Shown piece after piece: positions 41,321-51,057 of a stretch of DNA of 64,000 bases; positions within the stretch are counted from its first letter, which is position 1, and each line of letters opens with the position of its first letter. The DNA lies in the NCBI GenBank assembly GCA_963730305.1, contig CAVSRB010000004.1, positions 558,001 to 622,000 of the forward strand, read 5' to 3'. The notes beneath the pieces were generated by a model. It had not been told where the DNA came from and did no database searches. It saw only the letters and a list, made by a program, of their open reading frames with translations. Both the position numbers and the translations under genes were made by a program. The DNA is from CAMYMQ01 sp963730305. Its GTDB lineage: Bacteria > Pseudomonadota > Alphaproteobacteria > Bin65.

Positions 41321-42175
41321 TCAGTTCAGCCGGCTGCGCAGCGCCTGCATCAGGGTGGCGACCCGGTGCTGCAGCGCCCCGTCGGCGTCGAGCCCGGCGG
41401 TGCGCTGGAGCGCGGATATCGCGTCGGCGAGCCGGCCGAGCTCGGCGTTGAGCACGCCGCTGGCGTGCCACAGCGCGGCGTTGTCGGGGGCGAAGAGCAG
41501 CATCCGCTCGACCACGTCGAGCGCGCCGTCGAGCTTGCCCAGCCGGATCAGGCGCAGCTTCAGGTTGTTCTGCAGCCGCAACAGGACGTCGCGCTTGGTG
41601 GCGACGGCGAAATGCTCGGGGGTCAGCTCGGCGTCGTCGCCGTGGGTCAGCTTGAGCAGCTCGCGCAGCTCGGCGGCCTCGATCCGGCGGCCGCCATTGA
41701 AGGGGTCGACGATGGCGCGCTCGGCGCCGGCGCCCAGGCGCAGCACGAAGTGGCCGGGGAAGTTGATGCCCTCGGCGGCCCAGCCCTGGGCCAGCGCGGC
41801 GTGCATGTAGAGCAGGCTCAACACGATCGGCAGGCCGCGGCGGCGGTCGATCACGCGGATCAGGTTGGTGTTCTGGAGGTCGTCGTAGGTCTCGGTGTCG
41901 CCGACGTAGCCGAGGCCCTCGAACATCACCGCGTTGATCGCGTCGATACGGTCGTCGAGCGGCGTGTCCACGCCCTTGGTGCCCGTGGCCACCGCCGCGG
42001 CGAGCGCGTCGAGATGGTCGACGTAACGGCGCAGGCCGACCCGCGGCCGGTCGAGCGCGGCCAGCGCCAGCGCGCAACCGATCAGGTCGATCTCGGCGTC
42101 GGGCAGCTTGCCCTGCGCGGCCAGCCAGTCGCGGGCCGCGTCCGGATCGTCGAAGTGGAGGTAGGCGTCCCTCAT
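41321..42175 (-). CDS. SirB1-family protein (transglutaminase-like plus TPR)
   Basis: A 284-residue cytoplasmic protein. Residues about 35-190 are the SirB1 transglutaminase-like domain (DDRIDAINAVMFEGLGYVGD, RRGLPIVLSLLYMHAALAQG, INFPGHFVLRLG, VDPFNGGR). The fold keeps the His-Asp pair but the usual catalytic Cys is not evident, so enzymatic activity is doubtful. Residues about 205-280 form TPR-like helices. ATG 42175 (MRDAYLHFDD) is preferred over an upstream start. The role is unknown. Confidence 0.83.
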   Translation of the reverse strand: MRDAYLHFDDPDAARDWLAAQGKLPDAEIDLIGCALALAALDRPRVGLRRYVDHLDALAAAVATGTKGVDTPLDDRIDAINAVMFEGLGYVGDTETYDDLQNTNLIRVIDRRRGLPIVLSLLYMHAALAQGWAAEGINFPGHFVLRLGAGAERAIVDPFNGGRRIEAAELRELLKLTHGDDAELTPEHFAVATKRDVLLRLQNNLKLRLIRLGKLDGALDVVERMLLFAPDNAALWHASGVLNAELGRLADAISALQRTAGLDADGALQHRVATLMQALRSRLN

Positions 42176-42200
42176 CGCCTGCTCCCTGTTCTTTTCGCTC

Positions 42201-42558
42201 TTACGGTGCCCCCGTCCAAGCGTTGGCAATATGGATCGGAATTCGCCGCGGCGCCACCAGCATCGCGTCGAACCGGATCGTGTGGCCGGCGAGACGCGGG
42301 TGCCGGGCGAGGAAGGCCGCCGCCGCGCCGGCGATGCGGCGGCGCTGGGCCGGGCCGATGGCGAGCTTGGCCAGGTCGGTATCCGGCCGGGTCTTGACCT
42401 CGACGAAGGCGACGGTGCGGCCGCGCAGGGCGACGACGTCGACTTCGCCGGGGCCGATGCGCAGGTCGCGGGCGAGGATGCGATAGCCCTTGAGCCGCAG
42501 CAGCCAGACCGCCGCCGCCTCGCCCCGCCGCCCGGCGCGGCGCGCCCGGCGCCGGCGT

Positions 42559-42575
<17 letters not shown>
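42201..42575 (-). CDS. yraN: YraN/UPF0102 family nuclease-like protein
   Basis: A 124-residue protein with the restriction-endonuclease-like fold of UPF0102: GRRGEAAAVWLLRLKGYRILARDLR, then GEVDVVALRG and FVEVKTR, giving the E-x(n)-D-x(n)-ExK active-site pattern. Its cellular role is not established. It overlaps the end of rsmI by 17 nt on the same strand, so the two are translationally linked, a conserved neighbourhood. Confidence 0.9.
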
Positions 42576-43446
<871 letters not shown>

Positions 43447-43541
43447 CGACGCGTCATCGCCCTCGCGTTTACTTTGAGGGGTGCGGCGGTTAGATTCCGG
43501 CGGGGGAGAGCTCATCGGCGCCGAGGAGGGGACCCATTTTC

Positions 43542-44969
43542 GTGCGACAAACGCAATCTTACCCGCAAGCCGGCCTGCCGCGCCACGGCACCGGCCTGGC
43601 CCGCCATGCCCTGAACCGACTGGGCTCGGTTCGCGCAATTTCCCTGCGTCTGGTGTCGGTGCCGCTGATCGCGGCGGTGCTGACCGCCTGCGGCACGACC
43701 AAGACGCCGCCGCCCCCGCCGCCCCAGGTGGTCAAATCCAAGCCGCTGACCGACCCGGCCGAGCTCGATCCCAGCAAGGCCCAGCCGGGGATCCCGGTCA
43801 AGGTCGCGCTGCTGCTGCCGTTGTCGGGCAAGTTCGCCAAGCTCGGCAAGGCGATGCAGCAGGCCGCCGAGATGGCGGTGTTCGAGACCAAGAGCCAGAA
43901 CCTCCAGCTCATCCCGCTCGATACCGGCGGCACCCGCGCCGGCGCCGCGGCGGCGACCGAGAAGGCCGTGGCGCAGGGCGTCAAGCTGATCGTCGGCCCG
44001 CTGTTCGCCGAGGCGGTCGCGGGCGCCAAGCCGGTCGCGGCCAAGGCCAAGCTCAACATCATCGCCTTCTCGAACACGCCGACCGTGGCCGGCGGCAACG
44101 TCTTCCTGCTCAGCTTCCTGGTCAAGCAGCAGGTCGACCGGATCGTCGAGTACGCCGCCAGCCAGGACAAGCGCGAGATCGCGCTGCTGGCGCCCAACGA
44201 CGACAGCGGCCGGCAGGTCGCCGACTGGGCGCGGGCCGCCGCCCGCAAGAACGGCGCGACGATCACGCGGGTCGCCTATTTCGGCGGCAACATCACCAAG
44301 ATGCAGGCGCAGGTGAAGGCCTTCACCGGCTCGGCCGGGGTCACCCGCAAGGGCGTCGCCATTCGCCGCCACGCGCTCGGCTTCGACGCGCTGCTGATCC
44401 ACGCCGGCGGCTCGACCTTGCGTACCCTGACCAGCCTGCTCGCCTTCTACGACGTCGACCCCGACAAGGTGCAGTTCCTCGGCACCGGCCGCTGGGACCA
44501 TCCGAGCACGCGCTCGGAGACCAGCCTCAAGAACGGCTGGTTCGCGTCGCCGCCGCCGGAGCTGCGCGATCGCTTCGTCGCCCGTTACAAGGAGGCTTAC
44601 AGCAGCACGCCGCCGCGCATCGCCAGCCTCGCCTATGACGCGATCGCCCTGGCCGCGGTGCTGGCGCGCGACGCCAAGTCGCCGGACGACAATCCCTACA
44701 CCGTCGAGGCGATCACCAACCCGAGCGGCTTCCTGGGCGTCGACGGCATCTTCCGTTTCGCCGAGGACGGCCTGTCCGAGCGCGGCCTCGCCGTGCTCGA
44801 GGTGACGCCGGAGGAGTTCCGCATCATCGGCCCGGCGCCGACCACCTTCGCGCCGACGACGGCGACGGACCAGCCGCCCGCATCCCAGCCGCCGGCCGAC
44901 AACAAGCCGGCGAACAAGACCAGCCAGCGTCAGGTCAACAGGAAGCTCAGTATCGCGTCCAACCGCTGA
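43542..44969 (+). CDS. Penicillin-binding protein activator, LpoA/LppC-like lipoprotein
   Basis: A 475-residue outer-membrane lipoprotein with a periplasmic-binding-protein type 1 fold. The lipobox is LTAC (Cys50), a Pro-rich linker follows, then VKVALLLPLSGKFAKLGKAMQQ and KLIVGPLFAEAVAGAKPVA, typical of the LppC family that activates peptidoglycan synthases. The C-terminus is Pro/Thr-rich. GTG 43542 leaves 35 residues before the hydrophobic signal core, longer than usual. Divergent from rsmI, as in many proteobacteria. Its last 40 nt overlap the convergent hemW gene. Confidence 0.85.
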   Translation: MRQTQSYPQAGLPRHGTGLARHALNRLGSVRAISLRLVSVPLIAAVLTACGTTKTPPPPPPQVVKSKPLTDPAELDPSKAQPGIPVKVALLLPLSGKFAKLGKAMQQAAEMAVFETKSQNLQLIPLDTGGTRAGAAAATEKAVAQGVKLIVGPLFAEAVAGAKPVAAKAKLNIIAFSNTPTVAGGNVFLLSFLVKQQVDRIVEYAASQDKREIALLAPNDDSGRQVADWARAAARKNGATITRVAYFGGNITKMQAQVKAFTGSAGVTRKGVAIRRHALGFDALLIHAGGSTLRTLTSLLAFYDVDPDKVQFLGTGRWDHPSTRSETSLKNGWFASPPPELRDRFVARYKEAYSSTPPRIASLAYDAIALAAVLARDAKSPDDNPYTVEAITNPSGFLGVDGIFRFAEDGLSERGLAVLEVTPEEFRIIGPAPTTFAPTTATDQPPASQPPADNKPANKTSQRQVNRKLSIASNR

Positions 44970-46138
44970 CGGCCCTCCGCCGTCAGGCGCAGCGCGCGCG
45001 CGTCGAGGGCGGCGTAGCCCTCCGCCGTGAGCTGCGCGAGCCGCTCCGGCCCGACGGCCGCGGCCAGGTCCTGGCCGGTCTCGGCCTCGAAGCGGGCGCG
45101 GTCGACCCCCTCGGCGAGGCGCAGCCCCATCATCAGCATCTCCGTGCCGCGGTCGGCGGGGGCGATCGGCTCTTGCGTGTCGGTGCCGACGCCGGCGCGC
45201 TCGACGTCCTCCAGCCAGGCCTCCGGGCTGCGCCGCTGGCGGGTCGCCAGCTTGGCGCCGTCCACCGTCAGCCGGCCGTGGGCGCCGGGGCCGACCCCGA
45301 CATAGTCGCCGTAGCGCCAGTAGGTCAGGTTGTGGCGCGATTCGCCGCCCGGCCGCGCGTGGTTGGAGATCTCGTAGGCCGCCATCCCGGCGTCGGCGAG
45401 GAGCGCCTGGGTCGCCTCGTAGAGCGCGGCCTGCTCGGCCTCGCCGGGCAGGGTCAGCGCGCCGCGGCGGAAGTCCTGGTGGAAGGCCGTGCCCGGCTCG
45501 ATGGTGAGCTGGTAGACCGAGAGATGGTCGCCGGCGTAGCCGAGCGCGCGGCGCAGCTCTTCGGTCCAGGCGTCGACGGTCTGCCCCGGCCGGCCGTAGA
45601 TCAGATCGAACGAATGGCGCGGGAACAGCGCCGCGGCGCGGGTCACCGCCGCCAGCGCCTGGGCCGCCGAATGGGTCCGGCCGAGGAAGGCCAGCGCCGC
45701 GTCGTCGAGCGCCTGGACGCCGATCGACAGCCGGTTGACCCCGGCGTCGCGGAAGCCGCGGAAGCGATCGGCCTCGGCCGCGCCCGGATTGGCCTCCAGC
45801 GTGATCTCGGCGTCCGGCGCGACCGGCCAGTTGGCGCGCACCCGCGCGATCACCCGTCCGGCCGCCTCGGGCGACATCAGCGACGGCGTGCCGCCGCCGA
45901 AGAACAGGCTGGTGACCTGTCGCCCGCCAGGCCGCCCCCCCGGCTGTCCGCGCGTCCGTCCGGCGTAATGATCGAGCTCGGCTTCGATCGCGCGCACCCA
46001 GCGCTCCTCGGGCACGGCGTCGCGGACGTGCGAGTTGAAATCGCAATAGGGGCACTTCGACCGGCAGAACGGCCAGTGTATATAGATGGCGAAGCCGGGA
46101 TCGCCCGGGGATGGTTCGGGGGTGTCGGCGCGAATCAT
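44930..46138 (-). CDS. hemW: Haem chaperone HemW (radical SAM family)
   Basis: A 402-residue HemN-like radical SAM protein that inserts haem rather than oxidising coproporphyrinogen. The cluster-binding motif is CRSKCPYC in YIHWPFCRSKCPYCDFNSH, with downstream SLFFGGGTPSLM and FDLIYGRPGQTVDAW. The length fits HemW and lacks the extra N-terminal part of true HemN. ATG 46138 is chosen. It forms the conserved hemW-rdgB-rph cluster, here with two other genes inserted. The 3' ends of hemW and the lipoprotein gene overlap by 40 nt. Confidence 0.92.
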   Translation of the reverse strand: MIRADTPEPSPGDPGFAIYIHWPFCRSKCPYCDFNSHVRDAVPEERWVRAIEAELDHYAGRTRGQPGGRPGGRQVTSLFFGGGTPSLMSPEAAGRVIARVRANWPVAPDAEITLEANPGAAEADRFRGFRDAGVNRLSIGVQALDDAALAFLGRTHSAAQALAAVTRAAALFPRHSFDLIYGRPGQTVDAWTEELRRALGYAGDHLSVYQLTIEPGTAFHQDFRRGALTLPGEAEQAALYEATQALLADAGMAAYEISNHARPGGESRHNLTYWRYGDYVGVGPGAHGRLTVDGAKLATRQRRSPEAWLEDVERAGVGTDTQEPIAPADRGTEMLMMGLRLAEGVDRARFEAETGQDLAAAVGPERLAQLTAEGYAALDARALRLTAEGRQRLDAILSFLLT

Positions 46139-46193
46139 ACTCGTTGCCCCTGGGGTGGGGGGCACGGGGCGCTGGCTATCATCGGGGGTCATC

Positions 46194-46883
46194 ATGATCC
46201 GTTGCACCACCACCGTCGTCGCGATCTCGTCGATCCTGCTCGTCGCGGGCGCGGCCCACGCCCAGAGCTACCGTAACGTCCGCGTGACCAGTTGCCGCGA
46301 CGCCGCCGGCGACCGCGTGCTCTCGGTCCGCACCACCCGGCTGAACAACGTCGGCATGGCCGGCCGCTACCATGGTCGCCCGATCATGCTGTTCAATCCC
46401 AATGTGTTGCGCCGGTTCCACCCGATCACCCGGACCTTCTGGTACTACCACGAATGCGCCCACCATGCGCTCGGCCATTCGCTGGGCAACCGGCCGATCA
46501 GCCGCGAACGCGACGCCGACTGCTGGGCGATCCGCCAGATGAAGAAGCGCGGCCTGCTGACCGCGGCCAAGCTGCGCACGATCCAGCGCGACCTCTATCC
46601 GCTCAGCGGCGACGGCGTGCTCTACCTGCCCGGCCCGCAGCGCGCCGCCTATGTCGGCTATTGCGCGACCGGCCGGCGGACCGTGCCCCAGATGGTCAAT
46701 CGGGGCCGCGAGCTGCCCAGCGCGGGCATCCGGCCGGGAGGGCGCCGCACCATCGTTCCCCGCTACGCCGGACGCCGCGACGTCTACCGCGACCGCGTGT
46801 CGCCCGAGGGCCCGGTCGGCCCGACCGCGCGCTACCGCTTCCGGCGCGGCTACGACGGACCGTCCGGCAGCGGCATGCGCTAG
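46194..46883 (+). CDS. Secreted HExxH-type metallopeptidase-like protein
   Basis: A 229-residue exported protein. The signal peptide spans residues 1-23 (IRCTTTVVAISSILLVAG, cut after AHA). HECAH at residues 86-90, followed by HALGH, and E105 in ERDADCWA, match the zinc ligand pattern HExxH...E of M48-like peptidases. The C-terminal 80 residues are Arg/Pro/Gly-rich and probably disordered. Substrate unknown. A possible -10 (GCTATCAT) lies about 30 nt upstream. It is inserted, on the opposite strand, between hemW and rdgB. Confidence 0.72.
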   Translation: MIRCTTTVVAISSILLVAGAAHAQSYRNVRVTSCRDAAGDRVLSVRTTRLNNVGMAGRYHGRPIMLFNPNVLRRFHPITRTFWYYHECAHHALGHSLGNRPISRERDADCWAIRQMKKRGLLTAAKLRTIQRDLYPLSGDGVLYLPGPQRAAYVGYCATGRRTVPQMVNRGRELPSAGIRPGGRRTIVPRYAGRRDVYRDRVSPEGPVGPTARYRFRRGYDGPSGSGMR

Positions 46884-46908
46884 GTCGGCGTTCCGGCGCC
46901 GCCCCCCG

Positions 46909-47508
46909 TCACTCGGCGAAGCAGGCCGCGATCAGCTTGGCGAAGGCGTCGGCGCGGTGGCTGATCGCGTGCTTGGCGTCGGGGTCCATCTCGCCGAAGG
47001 TGACGTCGTAGCCGTCGGGCACGAAGATCGGGTCGTAGCCGAAGCCGCGGTCGCCGCGCGGCGGCCACACCAGCGACCCCGCGACCGTGCCCTCGAAGCT
47101 CTCGCAATGGCCGTCGGGCCAGGCCAGGGTCAGCACGCAGACGAAGCGGGCCGACCGGTTCTTTTCCTCACCCAGCGCGTCCTCGACCTTGGCCATCGCC
47201 GCGGCGAAGTCGCGATCGGGTCCGGCCCAGCGCGCCGAATGGATGCCCGGCTTGCCGCCGAGCGCGTCGACCGCCAGGCCCGAATCGTCGGCCAGCGCCG
47301 GCAGGCCCGACGCCCGCGCCGCCGCCAGCGCCTTGAGCTCGGCGTTGGCGCGGAAGCTATCGCCGGTCTCCTCCGGCTCGGCCAGGCCCAACCCACCCGC
47401 CGAATCCACCGCGACCGAGTAAGGCGCCAGCAGCTCGGCGATCTCGCGCACCTTGCCCGGATTGTGGCTGGCGATCACCAGCCGGTCGCCCTTGAAGCGC
47501 CGGTTCAT
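46909..47508 (-). CDS. rdgB: dITP/XTP pyrophosphatase (Ham1 family)
   Basis: House-cleaning nucleotidase that hydrolyses dITP and XTP. The 199-residue protein has LVIASHNPGKVREIAELL, ALADDSGLAVDALGGKPGIHSARWAG and GDRGFGYDPIFVPDGYD, all diagnostic of RdgB/Ham1. Intact frame. Confidence 0.94.
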   Translation of the reverse strand: MNRRFKGDRLVIASHNPGKVREIAELLAPYSVAVDSAGGLGLAEPEETGDSFRANAELKALAAARASGLPALADDSGLAVDALGGKPGIHSARWAGPDRDFAAAMAKVEDALGEEKNRSARFVCVLTLAWPDGHCESFEGTVAGSLVWPPRGDRGFGYDPIFVPDGYDVTFGEMDPDAKHAISHRADAFAKLIAACFAE

Positions 47509-47581
47509 CCGACCCCGTCCCCGTCTCCGCTGTCGTTGCGGGGGCGGTTATAGCGGCCCGGCGGGCCGGGCGACAGGGCGC

Positions 47582-48991
47582 TCAGGTCGCGGCGTGCAGC
47601 CGCCGCACCACCCGCGACGGCGGCAGGGTGACGTAAACGGTGGTGCCGGCCTCGGGCTCGCTGTCGATCTGCATCGTGCCGCCGTGGAGCTGGGCCATCG
47701 CCTTGACCAGCGGCAGGCCCAGGCCGGTGCCCTGGAACACGGTGTGGTCGTGGCCCTCCGAGACCTGGGTGAAGGGCTCGATCGCCTTGGCGGCCTGGGC
47801 CGGGGTCATGCCGATCCCGGTGTCGGAGATCGCCAGGCGGCAGCAGCCGTCGGGCCGGATCTCGCCGCCCAGGGTCACCCGCCCGCCCGGGCGCGAGAAC
47901 TTCACCGCGTTGGACAACAGGTTGAGCATCATCTGGCGGACCATGCGCTCGTCGGCGGTGACACGGAGATAGCCGCCGAACCGGTTGACCACCCGGACCT
48001 TCTGCTTGTCCGCCATTGGCGACACCATGCGCACGCATCCGGCGGCGATGTCGGACAGGTCGACCTCGCTCTCGTCGAGCGTCATCGCCCCGGCCTCGAC
48101 CTTGGACAGGTCGAGGATGCCATTGACCAGGGCGAGCAGGTGCTGGCCGCTGTCGTGGATCAGGCGGGAATATTCGCGGGCCTTGGCGTCGGGGTCGGCG
48201 CCGCGCAGCCCGCCCTTCATCATCTCCGAGAAACCGATGATGGCGTTGAGGGGAGTGCGGAACTCGTGGCTCATGTTGGCGAGGAAGCGCGACTTCGCCT
48301 GGTTCGCCGCCTCGGCCGCGTTGCGCGCCGAAACAAGGTTAACGAGCTGCCGTTCCCGCTCCCCGCTCTGGAGGACCAGGGTGCGCAGGGTTTCATGATG
48401 GCGCAGCGCCAGCGCGACCAGGATCCCGGTCGCGACCAGGAACAGGGTTGCGGTCTCGGGCGCGTGGACGCCGTGCTGGAACCCGAACGCTACCGCCGCG
48501 GGCAGGCCGATCACCGGGAAGTAGACGGCGAGCGTCGGGCGGTGCGCCGACGCCCAGGTCATGCCGTCGGCGGCGAGCATCAGCACGATCGCCAGCAGGA
48601 AGAACTGGGCGCTGCCGTCGGCCTGCGGCAGGAACACGCCGGCGACCACCGCCCACATCAGCGCCTGGGCGACGCTCGATACGAACAACGCCCGAATCCA
48701 GGGCTTTCGGGCGTCGAGCGGGGGTTCGAGCTGGCAATAGCGGGCGTGCAGCCAGGTGCGCATGGCGACGACCAGCGCCGCGCCGAACAGCCACACGAAA
48801 TGGTGGGCGACCCCGGCGCCGCCCATGACGACGCCCCCGGCGATGACCACCGCGGCCGCGTGATAGGCCAGGCTGGGCGTCATGTTGTGGTAGGCGATAT
48901 CGACCAACTCGGCGTCGATCGTTCCATTCGGCGCCGTATTGTCGGCCGCTACCGTGGAATCGCTGGCTGGTCCGCGGAACCGCGCCTTCAT
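47582..48991 (-). CDS. Membrane sensor histidine kinase, unknown signal
   Basis: A 469-residue kinase. Residues about 38-200 contain five or six transmembrane helices forming the sensor region, with no large periplasmic domain. The phosphoacceptor His is in FLANMSHEFRTPLNAIIGFSEMM; the ATPase domain has LLSNAVKFSRPGGRV, DTGIGM and GTGLGLPLVKAMAQLHGG. No receiver domain is attached and no response regulator is nearby, so its partner is elsewhere. It splits the usual rdgB-rph neighbourhood. Confidence 0.87.
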   Translation of the reverse strand: MKARFRGPASDSTVAADNTAPNGTIDAELVDIAYHNMTPSLAYHAAAVVIAGGVVMGGAGVAHHFVWLFGAALVVAMRTWLHARYCQLEPPLDARKPWIRALFVSSVAQALMWAVVAGVFLPQADGSAQFFLLAIVLMLAADGMTWASAHRPTLAVYFPVIGLPAAVAFGFQHGVHAPETATLFLVATGILVALALRHHETLRTLVLQSGERERQLVNLVSARNAAEAANQAKSRFLANMSHEFRTPLNAIIGFSEMMKGGLRGADPDAKAREYSRLIHDSGQHLLALVNGILDLSKVEAGAMTLDESEVDLSDIAAGCVRMVSPMADKQKVRVVNRFGGYLRVTADERMVRQMMLNLLSNAVKFSRPGGRVTLGGEIRPDGCCRLAISDTGIGMTPAQAAKAIEPFTQVSEGHDHTVFQGTGLGLPLVKAMAQLHGGTMQIDSEPEAGTTVYVTLPPSRVVRRLHAAT

Positions 48992-49111
48992 TCTTCTCCC
49001 CTCCCGTGAAACATGCGGACGCCGCGTCGGAAAGGGGGTGTTTAAGGCCAGAAGGATTAACGGCCGGTAAGCCGCTCCGGTTAACTCCCGGCGAAAAATC
49101 TTAGCGGCGCG

Positions 49112-49831
49112 TTAACCAATCCCGAGCGCCTTGCGCTGCAGCGCGCCGAGCTCCGTGACGCCCTGCTTGGCCAGCGCGAACAGCTCGTGGAAGCGGTCCT
49201 CGCCGAACGGCTTGGTTTCGGCGGTGCCCTGGATCTCGATGATGCCGCCCTCGTCGGTCAGCACGAAGTTGGCGTCGGCCTGGCAGTTGCTGTCCTCGGC
49301 ATAGTCGAGGTCGAGGACGGTCTGGCCGTCGAAAATGCCGCAGGAGATCGCGCCGACCTGGCTGTAGAGCGGCGAGGAGTCGATCTCGCCCCGTTCGATC
49401 AGCTTGCCGAAGGCGAGATGAAGCGCAACCCAGGCGCCGGTGATCGCAGCGGTGCGGGTGCCGCCGTCGGCCTGGAGCACGTCGCAGTCGACCACGATCT
49501 GGCGCTCGCCGAAGCCCGACAGGTCGGTGACCGCGCGCAGCGAACGGCCGATCAGGCGCTGGATCTCCTGGGTGCGGCCGGTCTGCTTGCCGCGCGCCGC
49601 CTCGCGGTCGGTGCGGGAGTGGGTCGAGCGCGGCAGCATGCCGTATTCGGCGGTGACCCAACCGGTGCCCGAATTGCGCATCCACGGCGGCACCCGCTCC
49701 TGGATGGTCGCGGCGCACAACACGTGGGTCTCGCCGAAACGGGCGAGGCAGGAGCCCTCGGCGTACTTGGCGAAGCCGGGCTCCAGGGTGACGGGACGCA
49801 TCTGGTCCCGGCGGCGGCCGGACGGGCGCAT
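49112..49831 (-). CDS. rph: Ribonuclease PH
   Basis: A phosphorolytic exoribonuclease that trims tRNA 3' ends. The 239-residue protein has MRPSGRRRDQMRPVTLEPGF, GWVTAEYGMLPRSTHSR, EIQRLIGRSLRAV, and VDCDVLQADGGTRTAAITGAWVAL, characteristic of RNase PH. It is divergent from hrcA, the common alphaproteobacterial arrangement. Confidence 0.95.
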   Translation of the reverse strand: MRPSGRRRDQMRPVTLEPGFAKYAEGSCLARFGETHVLCAATIQERVPPWMRNSGTGWVTAEYGMLPRSTHSRTDREAARGKQTGRTQEIQRLIGRSLRAVTDLSGFGERQIVVDCDVLQADGGTRTAAITGAWVALHLAFGKLIERGEIDSSPLYSQVGAISCGIFDGQTVLDLDYAEDSNCQADANFVLTDEGGIIEIQGTAETKPFGEDRFHELFALAKQGVTELGALQRKALGIG

Positions 49832-49909
49832 GAGCATTCTCTTTGTCTTGGCAGGGCGCGCGACCCTAGCCAACGCGCCCGGCCGCGTCCACCGGTCCGT
49901 TGCCCCGCG

Positions 49910-49938
49910 TTGACCGCCGTCCGGCCTGTCCCTACATA
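49910..49938 (+). promoter_or_regulatory. Promoter of hrcA-grpE
   Basis: TTGACC (49910-49915) and TACATA (49933-49938) are separated by 17 nt, placing the start about 45 nt before hrcA. No CIRCE element (TTAGCACTC-N9-GAGTGCTAA) lies around it. Confidence 0.65.
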
Positions 49939-49990
49939 CTCGGGCCGAAAAAGGTTGTACGCACAGGCGGTCCCCTTCGGTTTGGAAACC

Positions 49991-51043
49991 ATGTCCGACA
50001 ATCAGGTCGTCGAGTTGAACGAGCGCTCGCGCGAGATCCTTCGCCGCGTCGTCGAGGCCTATATGGCCTCCGGCGATCCGGTCGGCTCGCGCACGGTGTC
50101 GCGTCTGCAAGGCGTGGACGTGTCGCCGGCGACGATCCGCAACGTCATGGCCGACCTGGAGGACGCCGGGCTGCTCTACGCCCCGCACACCTCGGCCGGG
50201 CGGCTGCCGACCGACCTGGGGCTCCGGTTGTTCGTCGACGGCCTGCTGGAGATCGGCCGGCTCGGCGAGGACGAGCGCAGCCGGATCGAGAGCCAGTGCG
50301 CCGCCGCCGGGGTCAGCGTCGACCAGGTGCTGCGCCAGGCGACCGAGTCGCTGTCGGGCCTGTCGCACCAGGCCGGGCTGGTGGTCGCGCCCAAGACCGA
50401 GTCGCGGCTCAAGCATATCGAGTTCGTCAACCTGTCGCCGGGCCGGGCGCTGGTCGTGCTGGTCGCGGAGAACGGGGTGGTCGAGAACCGGCTGGTCGAC
50501 GTGCCGCTGGGGCTGCCCGCGTCGGCGCTGGTCGAGGCGACCAACTACCTGGCCGCGCGGCTGGTCGGGCGCACCCTGGGCGAGGCCGGCGAGGCGATCC
50601 GCAAGGAGCTGGCCGAGCATCGCGCCCAGCTCGACGCGATCGCGTCCGAGCTGGTCGAGAAGGGGCTGGCGACCCGCGCCGCGGACGACGACAACGCGCC
50701 GGGCCTGCTGATCGTGCGCGGCCAGTCGAAGCTGCTCGAGGACGTCAACGCGGTCGAGGACCTCGAACGGGTCCGGCGGCTGTTCCAGATGCTCGAGACC
50801 AAGGAGACGCTGGTCAAGCTGCTCGACGTGACCCAGGCGGCGGAGGGCGTACAGATCTTCATCGGCTCGGAGAACTCGCTGTTCCAGCATTCGGGCTGCT
50901 CGATGATCATCGCGCCCTACAAGAACGCCGTGGAGAAGGTGGTCGGCGCGATCGGCGTGATCGGGCCGACGCGGATGAACTACGCGCGCATCATTCCCAT
51001 GGTCGACTACACCGCGCGGGTGGTCGGCCGGTTGATCGGATAG
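49991..51043 (+). CDS. hrcA: Heat-inducible transcription repressor HrcA
   Basis: A repressor of chaperone genes that binds CIRCE operators. The 350-residue protein has the N-terminal winged helix (RSREILRRVVEAYMASGDPVGSRTVS, SPATIRNVMADLEDAGLL, SAGRLPTDLGLRLFVD) and the C-terminal domain (IFIGSENSLFQHSGCSMIIAPY; GAIGVIGPTRMNYARIIPMVDY). No CIRCE is visible before hrcA or dnaK, so its target in this organism is likely groESL, outside the window. Confidence 0.95.
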   Translation: MSDNQVVELNERSREILRRVVEAYMASGDPVGSRTVSRLQGVDVSPATIRNVMADLEDAGLLYAPHTSAGRLPTDLGLRLFVDGLLEIGRLGEDERSRIESQCAAAGVSVDQVLRQATESLSGLSHQAGLVVAPKTESRLKHIEFVNLSPGRALVVLVAENGVVENRLVDVPLGLPASALVEATNYLAARLVGRTLGEAGEAIRKELAEHRAQLDAIASELVEKGLATRAADDDNAPGLLIVRGQSKLLEDVNAVEDLERVRRLFQMLETKETLVKLLDVTQAAEGVQIFIGSENSLFQHSGCSMIIAPYKNAVEKVVGAIGVIGPTRMNYARIIPMVDYTARVVGRLIG

Positions 51044-51057
51044 AGAAGTGGAACGTC

